DNA of 64,000 nt from a virus: positions 1 through 64,000 of IMG/VR virus record IMGVR_UViG_3300020183_000012; one strand, 5' to 3'. A program made the translations under genes and the position numbers. The notes under the pieces are model-generated. The model saw only the letters and a program-made list of their open reading frames with translations, searched no databases and had not been told where the DNA came from. Shown piece after piece: positions 1-7,996 of the stretch; position 1 is the first letter of the stretch, and the number at the start of each line of letters is the position of its first letter.

Positions 1-103
1 CACAAATAGATGATATTATTTCAAAATAAAGATTTGCATTTTCTAGTTCGTTATACATAAATTATCTTTCTATTTTTTCTATCGTATATTTTTACGATTT
101 AAC

Positions 104-676
104 ATGAAAAAGACCTTTTCTATAGACCTTGGTTTTTCCAAAAGAACCTGGGATGATATTAGGTGCATTGTTTCTGAAATATCTCATCCCAAAAAGCATA
201 TATCTGTTGTTTTAGAAAAAAATCAAGTAGTATCAATAGGTGCAAATACTCATCACACTAAGCCCATAGCCACTAAGTATGGATATCAATTCGGAGAGTA
301 TCATTCTGAGCTTGATGCTATAATTAAAATGAGCAAAAGAAGTTCGTACAGAGAGCTAACTTTAATAAATTTTAGATTTAACAGAATGGGTGAAATAAGG
401 ATGGCGAGGCCATGCATCAAGTGCATGAGGTGGTGCAAGTCTTATTTTGATAGGATAGTTTATTCTCATGAAAATTGCTCTATGATGTATGAGCTTGATC
501 TTGATTCATACAACATTGATGATCATGCTAGAAATTTTATACCCGAATTTGAGCTTATGTCGGTTGACAATGGTTTCCGAAATGAGATAATGTCTATGTT
601 CAAGTCTAGGGACATTCTTAAAAATGAAAGACCTATTAAAATTAAGAAGATCAAAGCTGATCTCTTGCCTGCATGA
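104..676 (+). CDS. Zinc-dependent cytidine/deoxycytidylate deaminase-like protein
   Basis: This 190-aa protein carries the two-part zinc site of the cytidine deaminase superfamily: H67-S-E69 (Zn ligand His and proton-shuttle Glu) and P103-C104-x-x-C107 (Zn ligand cysteines). The short spacing and the R-P-C-x-x-C context resemble stand-alone nucleoside or nucleotide deaminases common in large viruses. The likely role is deamination of a cytosine nucleotide to uracil, feeding dTMP synthesis; the exact substrate cannot be read from sequence. The last 53 bases overlap the next gene in another frame. No clear Shine-Dalgarno precedes the ATG; an AT-rich stretch with TACGATTTA lies about 7 bases upstream. 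The C-terminal 70 residues are not recognised. Confidence 0.7.
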   Translation: MKKTFSIDLGFSKRTWDDIRCIVSEISHPKKHISVVLEKNQVVSIGANTHHTKPIATKYGYQFGEYHSELDAIIKMSKRSSYRELTLINFRFNRMGEIRMARPCIKCMRWCKSYFDRIVYSHENCSMMYELDLDSYNIDDHARNFIPEFELMSVDNGFRNEIMSMFKSRDILKNERPIKIKKIKADLLPA

Positions 677-1319
677 ATCGGTTGTCAAAAAAGGCTTTAA
701 GAGTCCTCTTGTAGCATTTTCTGGTGGACCAGATTCATGCCTTTTGCTTTCCGGTCTTAGTGTTCTTTCAAAAAGAAAATCAACTCCAGCAGATTTTTCT
801 TTTTTTGCTTTTCATGTCAATCACAATTTAAGAGAATCGGCAAAACACGACGAAGATTTTTGTGTTGATTTCTGCAAAAAAATTAACGTTCCTATTGGTA
901 CCGCTAAACTTAATTTTTCTTCTTTAGAGAATATATATCACAGGGCACGTCAGGCAAGATACGACGCCTTGTTTGACTTTGCAAATTTAAACAGATGTGA
1001 CTGTATTTTGACCGCTCATCATGGTGATGATTTTGTTGAAACTGTTATTTTACAGTCTTTAAGGGGTGTAGATAAATCAAAAATTGGTATTAAGGAAATT
1101 TCCAACTGGAAGGGTCTTCCTTTAATTAGACCCATGTTTGATTTTACAAAAATTGAAATTGAAAGTATTTTAAAAAATCATAACATCCCTTTTGTTGTTG
1201 ATCCTTCTAATTATTCAGATAGAGCTAGATCAAAAATTAGAAGAGAAATTCTTCCTGTTTTAAAATCAATTAATCCTAGTGTTCATGCAACTATGAGAAG
1301 GATTTTTTCTGTAGATTAA
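624..1319 (+). CDS. tilS: tRNA(Ile)-lysidine synthase (TilS), short form
   Basis: The 231-aa protein has the N-type PP-loop ATPase signature S33-G-G-P-D-S-C39, then a HVNHNLR segment and AHHGDD, all typical of TilS, which ATP-dependently attaches lysine to C34 of tRNA-Ile(CAU) so that it reads AUA. It is much shorter than cellular TilS of 320-430 aa and consists of the catalytic core only. The start lies inside the deaminase gene (53-base overlap), implying translational coupling. No CAU-anticodon tRNA was found in the tRNA cluster here, so the substrate is either the host tRNA or a gene outside the window. AUA is a frequent codon in the AT-rich genes around it. Confidence 0.85.
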   Translation: MKDLLKLRRSKLISCLHESVVKKGFKSPLVAFSGGPDSCLLLSGLSVLSKRKSTPADFSFFAFHVNHNLRESAKHDEDFCVDFCKKINVPIGTAKLNFSSLENIYHRARQARYDALFDFANLNRCDCILTAHHGDDFVETVILQSLRGVDKSKIGIKEISNWKGLPLIRPMFDFTKIEIESILKNHNIPFVVDPSNYSDRARSKIRREILPVLKSINPSVHATMRRIFSVD

Positions 1320-1431
1320 TTGATGTCTTATTGAAAATAACTTTAATGAAGATTCTTCCAGAAGAAGAAAAGTTAAAAGAATTGACAATAGAGTAATTTT
1401 TGATTTTGTTTTTGGTCGATCATGATTAGCC

Positions 1432-2481
1432 ATGATAGTCGATACAAATCCAAAATTAGATTTCTGTGACGTTTTGATAGTTCCAACGGAATCGGACCTC
1501 GAGAGCAGGAAACAGGTTTCACTCTCGAGGTCTTTTTCTTTTCGTTGGTCTCCTTATAAAATTACTACTACTCCTATTGTTGCTGCAAACATGCACAAGG
1601 TGGGTACTCTTAAATTAGCTCATAAAATGTATGAATTAAACATGATGACCTGTTTGTCTAAGCACATAGACACCGATAGGATTAACAGGTTTTTAGATTC
1701 CATAGAAGACTTTAATGACTCTAGTAGATTATGTAAATTCATGAGTTCAATAGGATTTTCTTTAGGCACACGCGGAGAGGACATTGATAGAGTTTTTTCT
1801 TTAATGAAAAATTTTCCACAAGTTAACACAATATGTATTGATGTTGCGAACGGCTATTGTAGATCTTTTAAGAAGTTTATAAACGATTTCAGAAAAGATT
1901 TTAAGGATAAAGTGATAATCGCGGGGAATGTGGTAACCGCTGACGAAGCATGCAAAATAATAGATGCCGGTGCTGATATTGTAAAAATAGGCATAGGATC
2001 TGGATCAGTTTGCACAACCAGAAAAATAACAGGAATAGGCTATCCTCAATTTTCTGCAATTATGGAAATTCAAAATAAGGTTCACTCAATAGGTGGATTT
2101 TTAATGAGTGATGGTGGCTGTCAGGTTCCTGGTGATATATGTAAGGCTTTTTCTGCTGGTGCGGATTTTGTTATGCTTGGGGGTATGCTTGCAGGTCATG
2201 AGGAATGTGTCCATTCCGAAGAAGATTGTCATATGACTTTTTATGGAATGAGTAGTGAACATGCCATGAGGAATCACTATGGTCAAATAGCAGAATATAG
2301 GGCCTCTGAAGGCAAGGTTGTAAAGGTTCAGTCTAGGGGTAGTGTTGTAGAGACAGTAAAAGAGATAATGGGTGGAATACGTAGTTGCTGTACTTATTTA
2401 AACTGCGAAGAAATTGAAAAAATGCCTCAAAATGCTAAATTTGTTGTTGTTAATAGACAGCTAAACGGAATGTTTTCATAA
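1432..2481 (+). CDS. guaC: GMP reductase
   Basis: The 349-aa protein matches the IMPDH/GMPR TIM-barrel family along its whole length. It starts with the LDFCDVLIVP segment typical of GuaC (cf. LGFKDVLI), has IVAANM near residue 50, the nucleotide loop GIGSGSVCTTR with catalytic C194, and the GMPR-specific C-terminal flap YGMSSEHAM...AEYRASEGK. There is no CBS insertion, and the length equals cellular GMP reductase (about 347 aa), so GMPR is preferred over IMPDH. It converts GMP to IMP with NADPH, shifting purines from G toward A, which suits an AT-rich genome. A TCGATCATGATT stretch precedes the ATG, and the next gene starts directly after the stop. Confidence 0.9.
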   Translation: MIVDTNPKLDFCDVLIVPTESDLESRKQVSLSRSFSFRWSPYKITTTPIVAANMHKVGTLKLAHKMYELNMMTCLSKHIDTDRINRFLDSIEDFNDSSRLCKFMSSIGFSLGTRGEDIDRVFSLMKNFPQVNTICIDVANGYCRSFKKFINDFRKDFKDKVIIAGNVVTADEACKIIDAGADIVKIGIGSGSVCTTRKITGIGYPQFSAIMEIQNKVHSIGGFLMSDGGCQVPGDICKAFSAGADFVMLGGMLAGHEECVHSEEDCHMTFYGMSSEHAMRNHYGQIAEYRASEGKVVKVQSRGSVVETVKEIMGGIRSCCTYLNCEEIEKMPQNAKFVVVNRQLNGMFS

Positions 2482-2790
2482 ATGTATAAAGTTAAAATGA
2501 GTTTTGTGATTAGTATTCCAGATGATGGTTTGGAAAATCCGTCTAGGAATGATTTAATTAATAAAACTAAGCAGATATTTGATACCCTAAAAGATATATC
2601 TCTTGATATTAAAATAAAAAAAAGTATTTTTAAAAATTACTGTGATTCTGTTGAAGAAGATGAGATATCTAACGATTTAATAAAGAAAAAATCACAAGAG
2701 TTCTTAAATTTACAATTAAAAGAAAAAATGATTGATGGTTTTATTAAGTCTTTGGAGGACAGGACTGGCAAAATTGAGATTGGTCGATGA
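2482..2790 (+). CDS. Hypothetical protein (102 aa)
   Basis: I do not recognise this protein. It is Lys/Ile/Asp-rich and mostly helical by composition, with a short N-terminal beta-like segment (VKMSFVISIP). The ATG immediately follows the guaC stop codon, so it is probably translated by coupling in the same operon. No cysteine pairs, membrane segments or catalytic motifs are visible. Confidence 0.6.
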   Translation: MYKVKMSFVISIPDDGLENPSRNDLINKTKQIFDTLKDISLDIKIKKSIFKNYCDSVEEDEISNDLIKKKSQEFLNLQLKEKMIDGFIKSLEDRTGKIEIGR

Positions 2791-2833
2791 ATATGTGATT
2801 GGGGGCTCGTAAAATTTGTAAAAGGAGAATTTT

Positions 2834-3214
2834 ATGGATAAAAGAGAAGAAGAGTTTTTTGGAGAAGACATTATTCCAGATAATATTTTTAATTCAGATG
2901 TTGATTTTTTAAATTTCATTTACGAAGAAGATCAAAAAAGGGAAAAGGCCAAAAGCTTTACTCCTTCATCATATCTTTTTAAAACTTACGTTGAATCAAG
3001 AAATGATTATAACGAGATGATGGAAAAAAATGGTGGAGACATGTCGGGCATAGAAACGGTCTATGGCTACGACGTTTATGTCGTAGTTGACTCCATATAC
3101 ATGTCTGTTGGCATCTATCCTACAATTAAAGAGGCAAGAAGGGCAGAAACAGCTGTGAGGCTTCGTCTTGAAAAGGATGTCAAGGACTATATCAGGGCAA
3201 AACTTTCTGTTTAA
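2834..3214 (+). CDS. Hypothetical acidic protein (126 aa)
   Basis: Not recognised. A good ribosome binding site (AAAGGAG) sits 7 bases before the ATG. The N-terminal 40 residues are strongly acidic. The C-terminal half (YGYDVYVVVDSIYMSVGIYPT, then an Arg/Glu-rich helix) looks like a small alpha/beta fold. The stop overlaps the start of the next gene (TAATG). Confidence 0.65.
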   Translation: MDKREEEFFGEDIIPDNIFNSDVDFLNFIYEEDQKREKAKSFTPSSYLFKTYVESRNDYNEMMEKNGGDMSGIETVYGYDVYVVVDSIYMSVGIYPTIKEARRAETAVRLRLEKDVKDYIRAKLSV

Positions 3215-3588
3215 TGTCCGTCATGATCAAGACAATAGATAACAGCGCCGAAAAAATAGGCGAATTGTGCGGTCTTGAAGAATATGATGTTGAAAAAATC
3301 AGAAGAACTTGTTCTTCAAATTTCAAAGACAATGGGTTTTATCAGAATTTTTCTCTCAAAAAAATTGGCACTAAATGTGAAATAAAAATTTCATCTTCTG
3401 GCAACAATGTCTGGTATTTTATGCTTGACTTTATAGATCCAGTTACTCATGCCAGTTTTTTTATTGATAATAGCATGATGAGTGCCCCCAAAACTATAAA
3501 CAGAAAAAAGCTAAAAGATCTTGTCAGTTTTTTCATTTACAAAGATGTAAGTGAAAGCAATGTAAGGTGTTTTGTTTCATCATTTTAA
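3214..3588 (+). CDS. Hypothetical protein (124 aa)
   Basis: Not recognised. The start codon overlaps the preceding stop (TAATG), which argues for coupled translation. The protein mixes a Lys-rich N-terminal helix with beta-like segments around residues 65-80 (WYFMLDFIDP). No catalytic signature or membrane segment is visible. Confidence 0.6.
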   Translation: MSVMIKTIDNSAEKIGELCGLEEYDVEKIRRTCSSNFKDNGFYQNFSLKKIGTKCEIKISSSGNNVWYFMLDFIDPVTHASFFIDNSMMSAPKTINRKKLKDLVSFFIYKDVSESNVRCFVSSF

Positions 3589-3602
3589 AGGAGATTGAAA
3601 AA

Positions 3603-3764
3603 ATGAATAAGGCAGGCAGATTAGTTAAGATAAAGCACAGAAAAAGAAAAAAAAGAATAAAGGCCAAGAAAAATGCGGCTATCACAGAAGCCTTAGCTGC
3701 AAAAGAAGCTAGGAGAAGAAGGAGAATGGGTATTAAACAGAATTCTCCGACTTCAATTCAGTAA
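3603..3764 (+). CDS. Small, very basic protein (53 aa)
   Basis: I chose the ATG at 3603 because AAAGGAG lies 8 bases upstream; a longer reading back to 3567 would overlap the previous gene and lacks a binding site. About half of the 53 residues are Lys or Arg, in clusters (HRKRKKRIKAKK and ARRRRRMG) flanking an Ala-rich helix, which suggests a nucleic-acid or ribosome-binding role. A second short basic protein with the same strong RBS occurs at 43029. The tail overlaps the end of the convergent gene by 32 bases. Confidence 0.65.
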   Translation: MNKAGRLVKIKHRKRKKRIKAKKNAAITEALAAKEARRRRRMGIKQNSPTSIQ

Positions 3765-4242
3765 CTGGTCTTAAATATTTTTGTGGTATGAACCAGGCAG
3801 GCTCTCTACCTGCCTGGTTTTCTTTATTGTACTTAAGCGCTTCTTCTCCTTTTGTGTATCCAACAATGTCGCAATAATTAAATCCCACCTCTACAAGAAT
3901 GTATATCTTTTCTTTATCATCTTTTTCTCTTATTATCAATCTGTAGCCGGGTTTCGTGACAGACCTAACTTCATATTCTCCTACATCTGGTATATTTTTA
4001 AAAGTATTAATTGTTATTTCTTGTTTTATGCCTAGATATTTTATAACTGCAAATTCTCCCTTGCATCCTATAATGTCCATGGTCAGTCCATCTTTTTCTT
4101 CCAAACCGTATTTGTGTTTAAGTCCCATTTCTCTTGATTGACTGTTTCTTTTTTTTGCCATTTGTATGCATTTTTCTATTTCTTTATTTTCTAAAAAAAT
4201 TCTTATCTTTTTGGTATTTTCTGTGTTTTTTTTATTTTCCAT
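3733..4242 (-). CDS. Phage protein with PD-(D/E)XK-like core, possible nuclease fold
   Basis: The 169-aa protein (from the internal ATG at 4242; an upstream in-frame ATG at 4260 would add MCRSIY) has the layout GCKGEFAVIKYLG, then PDVGEYEVRSV, then YILVEVGFNYCDIVGY and a W-F-x-P-x-x-Y-L end. This GxxGE...PD...EVR pattern is familiar from phage proteins suspected of a PD-(D/E)XK restriction-like fold. The expected catalytic Lys is replaced (EVR instead of EXK), so nuclease activity is uncertain. It converges with the small basic gene to its left and diverges from the gene at 4261, sharing a start region of about 20 bases with a GTCGAAGTATATAC element. Confidence 0.6.
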   Translation of the reverse strand: MENKKNTENTKKIRIFLENKEIEKCIQMAKKRNSQSREMGLKHKYGLEEKDGLTMDIIGCKGEFAVIKYLGIKQEITINTFKNIPDVGEYEVRSVTKPGYRLIIREKDDKEKIYILVEVGFNYCDIVGYTKGEEALKYNKENQAGREPAWFIPQKYLRPVTELKSENSV

Positions 4243-4260
4243 GTATATACTTCGACACAT

Positions 4261-4491
4261 ATGGAAAATTCAAATACTCTAAAGCAAATGCTAAGATCCA
4301 GTGGTCAGGTTTGGGTTAGGCACAAAAGGAAGGACTCTAGCTTTACTCATTGGGCTCGTTGTAGGCTAATTGATGTAGTATCGGAACACGAGGCTCTTAT
4401 CAAACCAATCAAGCATGGCGGGAGGCTTGAAAAAGTTCCAATTAGTTCTCTCAAATTGTGGAATTCCATGAATAAAAAAAATACACATTGA
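4261..4491 (+). CDS. Hypothetical basic protein (76 aa)
   Basis: Not recognised. It is a small basic protein with several Trp residues (VWVRHKRK, HWARCRL, KLWNSM) and may bind nucleic acid. It diverges from the gene on the minus strand with almost no spacer and is followed by the TTGACGATATA motif before the next gene. Confidence 0.55.
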   Translation: MENSNTLKQMLRSSGQVWVRHKRKDSSFTHWARCRLIDVVSEHEALIKPIKHGGRLEKVPISSLKLWNSMNKKNTH

Positions 4492-4498
4492 CGATATA
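4488..4498 (+). promoter_or_regulatory. TTGACGATATA motif, candidate phage promoter element
   Basis: A perfect TTGACGATATA ends 7 bases before the ATG of the glycosyltransferase gene at 4506, which has no Shine-Dalgarno. The same motif recurs upstream of many genes in the window. If it is a promoter, the transcript would be almost leaderless. Confidence 0.45.
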
Positions 4499-4505
4499 AA
4501 TTATT

Positions 4506-5549
4506 ATGATTAAACCAAACTTATACATGTTTCAATGGATATCGGATTTAGGTGGTGCGGATACAAGACTAAAAGAATTAATTGTTCTCTTGAAGAATGA
4601 TTTTAGTATAACTTGTGTTCCAAACGATGATTTTAGGTTAAAGGAAAAAGAAAACACTGATTTTCTTGACTCTCATGGCGTTAAGTATTCCTTGATGTCT
4701 GATTTACCTGCAAAGCTAGAGGGCTTTGCTTACGCAAATTGTAATTTTAGATTATTTTCAGAAAAGCATAGGATAGATTTTATAAATAAATCTGGTTTGA
4801 AATTTTTATGGTCTAATGACATGATGTGGACTGACAGGGAGGAGTTGGCTGCTATATCAGCAGGTAAGGTTGATTGCGTGCTATTTACTTCCCCTTTCCA
4901 TCAGAGTGTTTTAGAGAACTCTATTCTGCGTGCTAATGTCTCTCAAAAAATGGCAATTCTTGAGAACTTCTTTGACTCTTCTACTTGGCCCTACGTAAAA
5001 AGACAAAAGCGAGATTTTGTTGCATGTGGAAAAGTAAGCAGACCAGATATAATGAAATTCTCCGAGGATTTCCCAGTTTTCTATGAAAGTGTCACACAGG
5101 GTATGCCTGTACATTTCCATGTAATGGGATGGAGTGACGAATTAAAAGAGAAATATAATTGGTTTAATTTCTCTCCAGATAAATGGAAGCTATTGAATTC
5201 CAATAGTATACCAACTCAAAATTGGTTTAGTTTTCTTGATATATTCCTTTATAATTGCAACTTTAGGTTTATAGAGAATCAGAGCAGGGCAATTATAGAG
5301 GCTCAGTTGACAGGTTGTCCTGTGGTCGCTCCTGATAAATGGAATTTTCCAAATATGATTTGGGATCAAAGAACCGGTTTCTTATGGAGAAATTCATCAG
5401 AACTTAGAGATATAATGAAAGACCTCATGGATTACGATTTTAGGAATAAATATGGTAAGCTTGCTAGCGAGTGCACTAGGGATCTCTGGTGTGATGTAGG
5501 CGCAGCCAAGAGAAAATGGTATAAAGTTTTGGACTACGTGTTGAATTAA
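4506..5549 (+). CDS. GT-B fold glycosyltransferase (GT4-like)
   Basis: The 347-aa protein shows the GT4/GT1-type C-terminal signature around residues 256-290: a run ending in E-N-Q-S-R-A-I-I-E-A-Q-L-T-G-C-P-V-V-A, in which the family's E-x7-E-type donor-binding region is recognisable, followed by a G-F-L-W strand. The N-terminal half begins with a Rossmann-like element (QWISDLGGADTRLKELI). It would transfer a sugar from a nucleotide donor; donor and acceptor are unknown. It opens the sugar island and is followed 12 bases later by another transferase with its own AAAGGAG site, so the two are probably cotranscribed. Confidence 0.7.
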   Translation: MIKPNLYMFQWISDLGGADTRLKELIVLLKNDFSITCVPNDDFRLKEKENTDFLDSHGVKYSLMSDLPAKLEGFAYANCNFRLFSEKHRIDFINKSGLKFLWSNDMMWTDREELAAISAGKVDCVLFTSPFHQSVLENSILRANVSQKMAILENFFDSSTWPYVKRQKRDFVACGKVSRPDIMKFSEDFPVFYESVTQGMPVHFHVMGWSDELKEKYNWFNFSPDKWKLLNSNSIPTQNWFSFLDIFLYNCNFRFIENQSRAIIEAQLTGCPVVAPDKWNFPNMIWDQRTGFLWRNSSELRDIMKDLMDYDFRNKYGKLASECTRDLWCDVGAAKRKWYKVLDYVLN

Positions 5550-5561
5550 AGGAGAAAATAA

Positions 5562-6686
5562 ATGAAAACATTGATTTGGTCGGTAGCTTGGGGTGAATAT
5601 AGGTATATGCTGCAGAGTCTTATGTCATCTATAAGATCTGTTGGTATTGAGCATGATATATTGACTTTTTCTGATCAGCCGCTTTCTCAGGTAATATCTT
5701 GCGAAATGGACAAGAGCATTCATCTTGACGGCACTCAGTATTGGAAGTTTGAATATCTTAATAAGGTAGCTCAATTGGATTACGATGTTCTTGTTTTCAT
5801 AGACAGCGATCATTATTTTGTGCGTAAGCCAAGACTGGATTTCCACGAAATGCTGGCAGGAGATCCTTGGCATTCTTTCCTTGAGTCTCCCCTTAACAGT
5901 CCAATTACTTCAAGGGCTGATTGGTGGCAGGTTAAAAACGAAGACATGGTTAAAATGTGGAGAGATTTCGGAGTTCATCAAAAGACAGTTTATAACACAA
6001 ATGGAGGTTTCTGGGTTTGCAAAAGAGAATTTGCAAGACAGGCTAAGGACACTGTTTATCTTTTCAGAGATATGCAGTCAAAAAAGGGTTTAAATTTACC
6101 AGAAGAAGTTCCTATCGGTGTTCTTTCTCATATGTTTAGTATGGATTATAACAAGAGACTTCATCAAAATTTATATGACATATGGGCAAGCGAATGGACT
6201 GGTGCATTAAAAGATAGATTGCCCGATGGAAATCAATGGGAATTTAATGAATACATGACTGGTAAGAAATTTATGGTCAACCCATCTATTGTCCATGCAA
6301 TGAGAAGCAAAAACGCTTTGGTTCAAAATGGAAGGCAAATTTTTGAAAAAACCAAAGATGAAAGAAAGTTTATGACATGGGAGGAAATAAAATCTATGGT
6401 AAATTCTAATGTTGCTATGAGGTCTAATGTTCCTGCTGGTTCTGTAGTAATAGAAGATCAAACAAAGAAGCCATCTAGTAGTTCCTCTAAGGACTGCGGT
6501 TGTGGCAGGAAGAAGAAGTCTTCAAATAAGTTTAAGAACCAAGAGGTTTCTGCAGCTAATACTGATGTTGTTGTGAGTGATTCACTGCAAAGTATGCATG
6601 AGTCTATCCCAGTAGAAGGGGTCGTAGTTGATCCTATAGTGTCTCCAGCTATGACAGAAAAAAAAATGGCCAACAGCGTAGTTTAA
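5562..6686 (+). CDS. GT-A-like glycosyltransferase with Cys/Lys-rich tail
   Basis: The 374-aa protein has a GT-A type N-terminal domain with the metal/nucleotide-sugar motif D81-S-D83 in VFIDSDHYF, a conserved YNTNGGFWVCKREFA segment (acceptor-side loop), and a VNPSIVHAMR region. From about residue 295 it switches to a low-complexity tail with SSSSS, then C-G-C-G-R-K-K-K-S-S, then an acidic/Val-rich end. That tail is not part of known transferase folds and could be a metal-binding or interaction element. A good RBS (AAAGGAG) lies 8 bases upstream. A strong hairpin terminator follows at 6715. Confidence 0.65.
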   Translation: MKTLIWSVAWGEYRYMLQSLMSSIRSVGIEHDILTFSDQPLSQVISCEMDKSIHLDGTQYWKFEYLNKVAQLDYDVLVFIDSDHYFVRKPRLDFHEMLAGDPWHSFLESPLNSPITSRADWWQVKNEDMVKMWRDFGVHQKTVYNTNGGFWVCKREFARQAKDTVYLFRDMQSKKGLNLPEEVPIGVLSHMFSMDYNKRLHQNLYDIWASEWTGALKDRLPDGNQWEFNEYMTGKKFMVNPSIVHAMRSKNALVQNGRQIFEKTKDERKFMTWEEIKSMVNSNVAMRSNVPAGSVVIEDQTKKPSSSSSKDCGCGRKKKSSNKFKNQEVSAANTDVVVSDSLQSMHESIPVEGVVVDPIVSPAMTEKKMANSVV

Positions 6687-6714
6687 CGCTTAGTCAAGAA
6701 AATATCTCATATAG

Positions 6715-6765
6715 AAAGAACAAATGCGCCCTTTGTCGCTTAAACGACAGGGGCGTTTGTTCTTT
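6715..6765. terminator. Strong bidirectional hairpin terminator between convergent genes
   Basis: AAAGAACAAA pairs with TTTGTTCTTT, then CGCCC with GGGCG, then an inner TGTCG/CGACA stem with a short CTTAAA loop. It lies between the stops of two convergent transferase genes and ends in A/T runs on both sides, so it can act on both strands. Confidence 0.75.
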
Positions 6766-6832
6766 AAACAAACAAGTATTGATTAAATTTGTTCATCAGT
6801 ATGATAGCAAATGCCCAATGAACATTTGGTAA

Positions 6833-7969
6833 TTATGTTCTTATAAGTCTGTGCATCATGTTGTCAGATAAAAGAAACTTTCCTTCAAACTTATTGTCAT
6901 TTACCTTTTTGAGTATACTTGTTGGTTTCTTTTCTTTATTATATATGTAGATGGAATTTTCTTTGTATTCCCAAAATCTTTCATTATCATTTGAGTATAT
7001 CCCTATTGTCCCGTCTGCATTCAATCTCATCATGCCGTATGTCTTTCCATTTCCAGAGAACTTCCATGTGTTGCCGGATAGACTTTCTGCGCTTTCTTCC
7101 CTGTTTGTGTTTATATTACCAGAAAGATATTTTTTTGTTTCCTCTTCATTGCTAAAAACAATATTTTCTTTCATAGCTTTTTTGAATGGCTCAAAATTTT
7201 TCCACTTGTCAGTTACATAGTGTATATGGGAATATCTACCGTTTTTATTTATACAGCTGTATGATTGAGCCCATTCAAAAGGACATAAAAAATAAGCCTC
7301 TACAATTGGTACTTTTGCTAGTCTTGCTGCCACATATGGTGTCTGATCAGTAAAAATTGGTTTAGTGTTTTTGCAAAGTTTGTAATACTCTTCTATTCTT
7401 TTCCAATTTTTTATTCTTTTTATCCCAGATTTTGATATTATTGTTGGCTCCCATGCATGTGTAAAGTATGGTATTCCTTCAAAATTTGTTATATCATTTG
7501 ACTCAAAAAAGAAATTATCTATTTTCATAGATTTCAAAATTCTTTGTTGTCCACTTTCTAAATCTGTATTTCTTCCACCCATAAGCATCATTGGATCATT
7601 AAAGTCGTAATATTGATTTAGTATCTCAACTGTTTTGTCTATATCCGTACTTGAGTCGTCATCAACCTGCATTACCCAGCTTGAGTTATTGTCAAAATCT
7701 TTTAGATATTTTAAAAACCTCATACTCATGGGTATGCCAGGACAATTATACCATATGTCTTTTTGTGGTATAAAATCCGGTCTTGGCTCGTCTTCTACAA
7801 GATAAACGAATCTTGTCTTTATTAATTTGTCCTTTTGCTTATATCCATAGGAAGATACGTATTCCCTAAGCCTTGCTGCATATTTTTCTTTTTTTGTACA
7901 AGCAACAATACATAGTGTAAAATCAAATATATTCTCATTCATATTAAATAACTTTCCGATAAAATTCAT
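6833..7969 (-). CDS. GT-A glycosyltransferase with C-terminal beta domain
   Basis: The 378-aa protein has a GT-A domain with the DxD-type motif D103-D-D105 in MQVDDDSSTD and a HAWEPTIISKSGIKRIK acceptor-side segment. From about residue 300 an extra domain begins (GNTWKFSGNGKTYG...LNADGTIGIYSNDNERFWEY). This small beta domain resembles the 'G-x-W-x-F...NERFWE' modules appended to other bacterial glycosyltransferases; its role is unknown. The ATG at 7969 is preceded on the minus strand by TGACGATAAATTTAT directly before the start; MNENIF at residue 10 is an alternative start. Confidence 0.65.
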   Translation of the reverse strand: MNFIGKLFNMNENIFDFTLCIVACTKKEKYAARLREYVSSYGYKQKDKLIKTRFVYLVEDEPRPDFIPQKDIWYNCPGIPMSMRFLKYLKDFDNNSSWVMQVDDDSSTDIDKTVEILNQYYDFNDPMMLMGGRNTDLESGQQRILKSMKIDNFFFESNDITNFEGIPYFTHAWEPTIISKSGIKRIKNWKRIEEYYKLCKNTKPIFTDQTPYVAARLAKVPIVEAYFLCPFEWAQSYSCINKNGRYSHIHYVTDKWKNFEPFKKAMKENIVFSNEEETKKYLSGNINTNREESAESLSGNTWKFSGNGKTYGMMRLNADGTIGIYSNDNERFWEYKENSIYIYNKEKKPTSILKKVNDNKFEGKFLLSDNMMHRLIRT

Positions 7970-7973
7970 ATAA

Positions 7974-7984
7974 ATTTATCGTCA
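7974..7984 (-). promoter_or_regulatory. TGACGATAAAT motif, candidate promoter (minus strand)
   Basis: On the minus strand TGACGATAAATTTAT ends immediately before the ATG at 7969. It matches the recurrent GACGATA(T/A)A motif and again leaves no room for a leader with a Shine-Dalgarno. It lies in the 27-base gap between two divergent glycosyltransferase-type genes. Confidence 0.4.
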
Positions 7985-7996
7985 TAGATTTTTAAA

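Noticed and set aside
1320-1431. Gap after tilS as a short gene
   Set aside because: Only a 16-codon frame exists; no start signal or conserved pattern.
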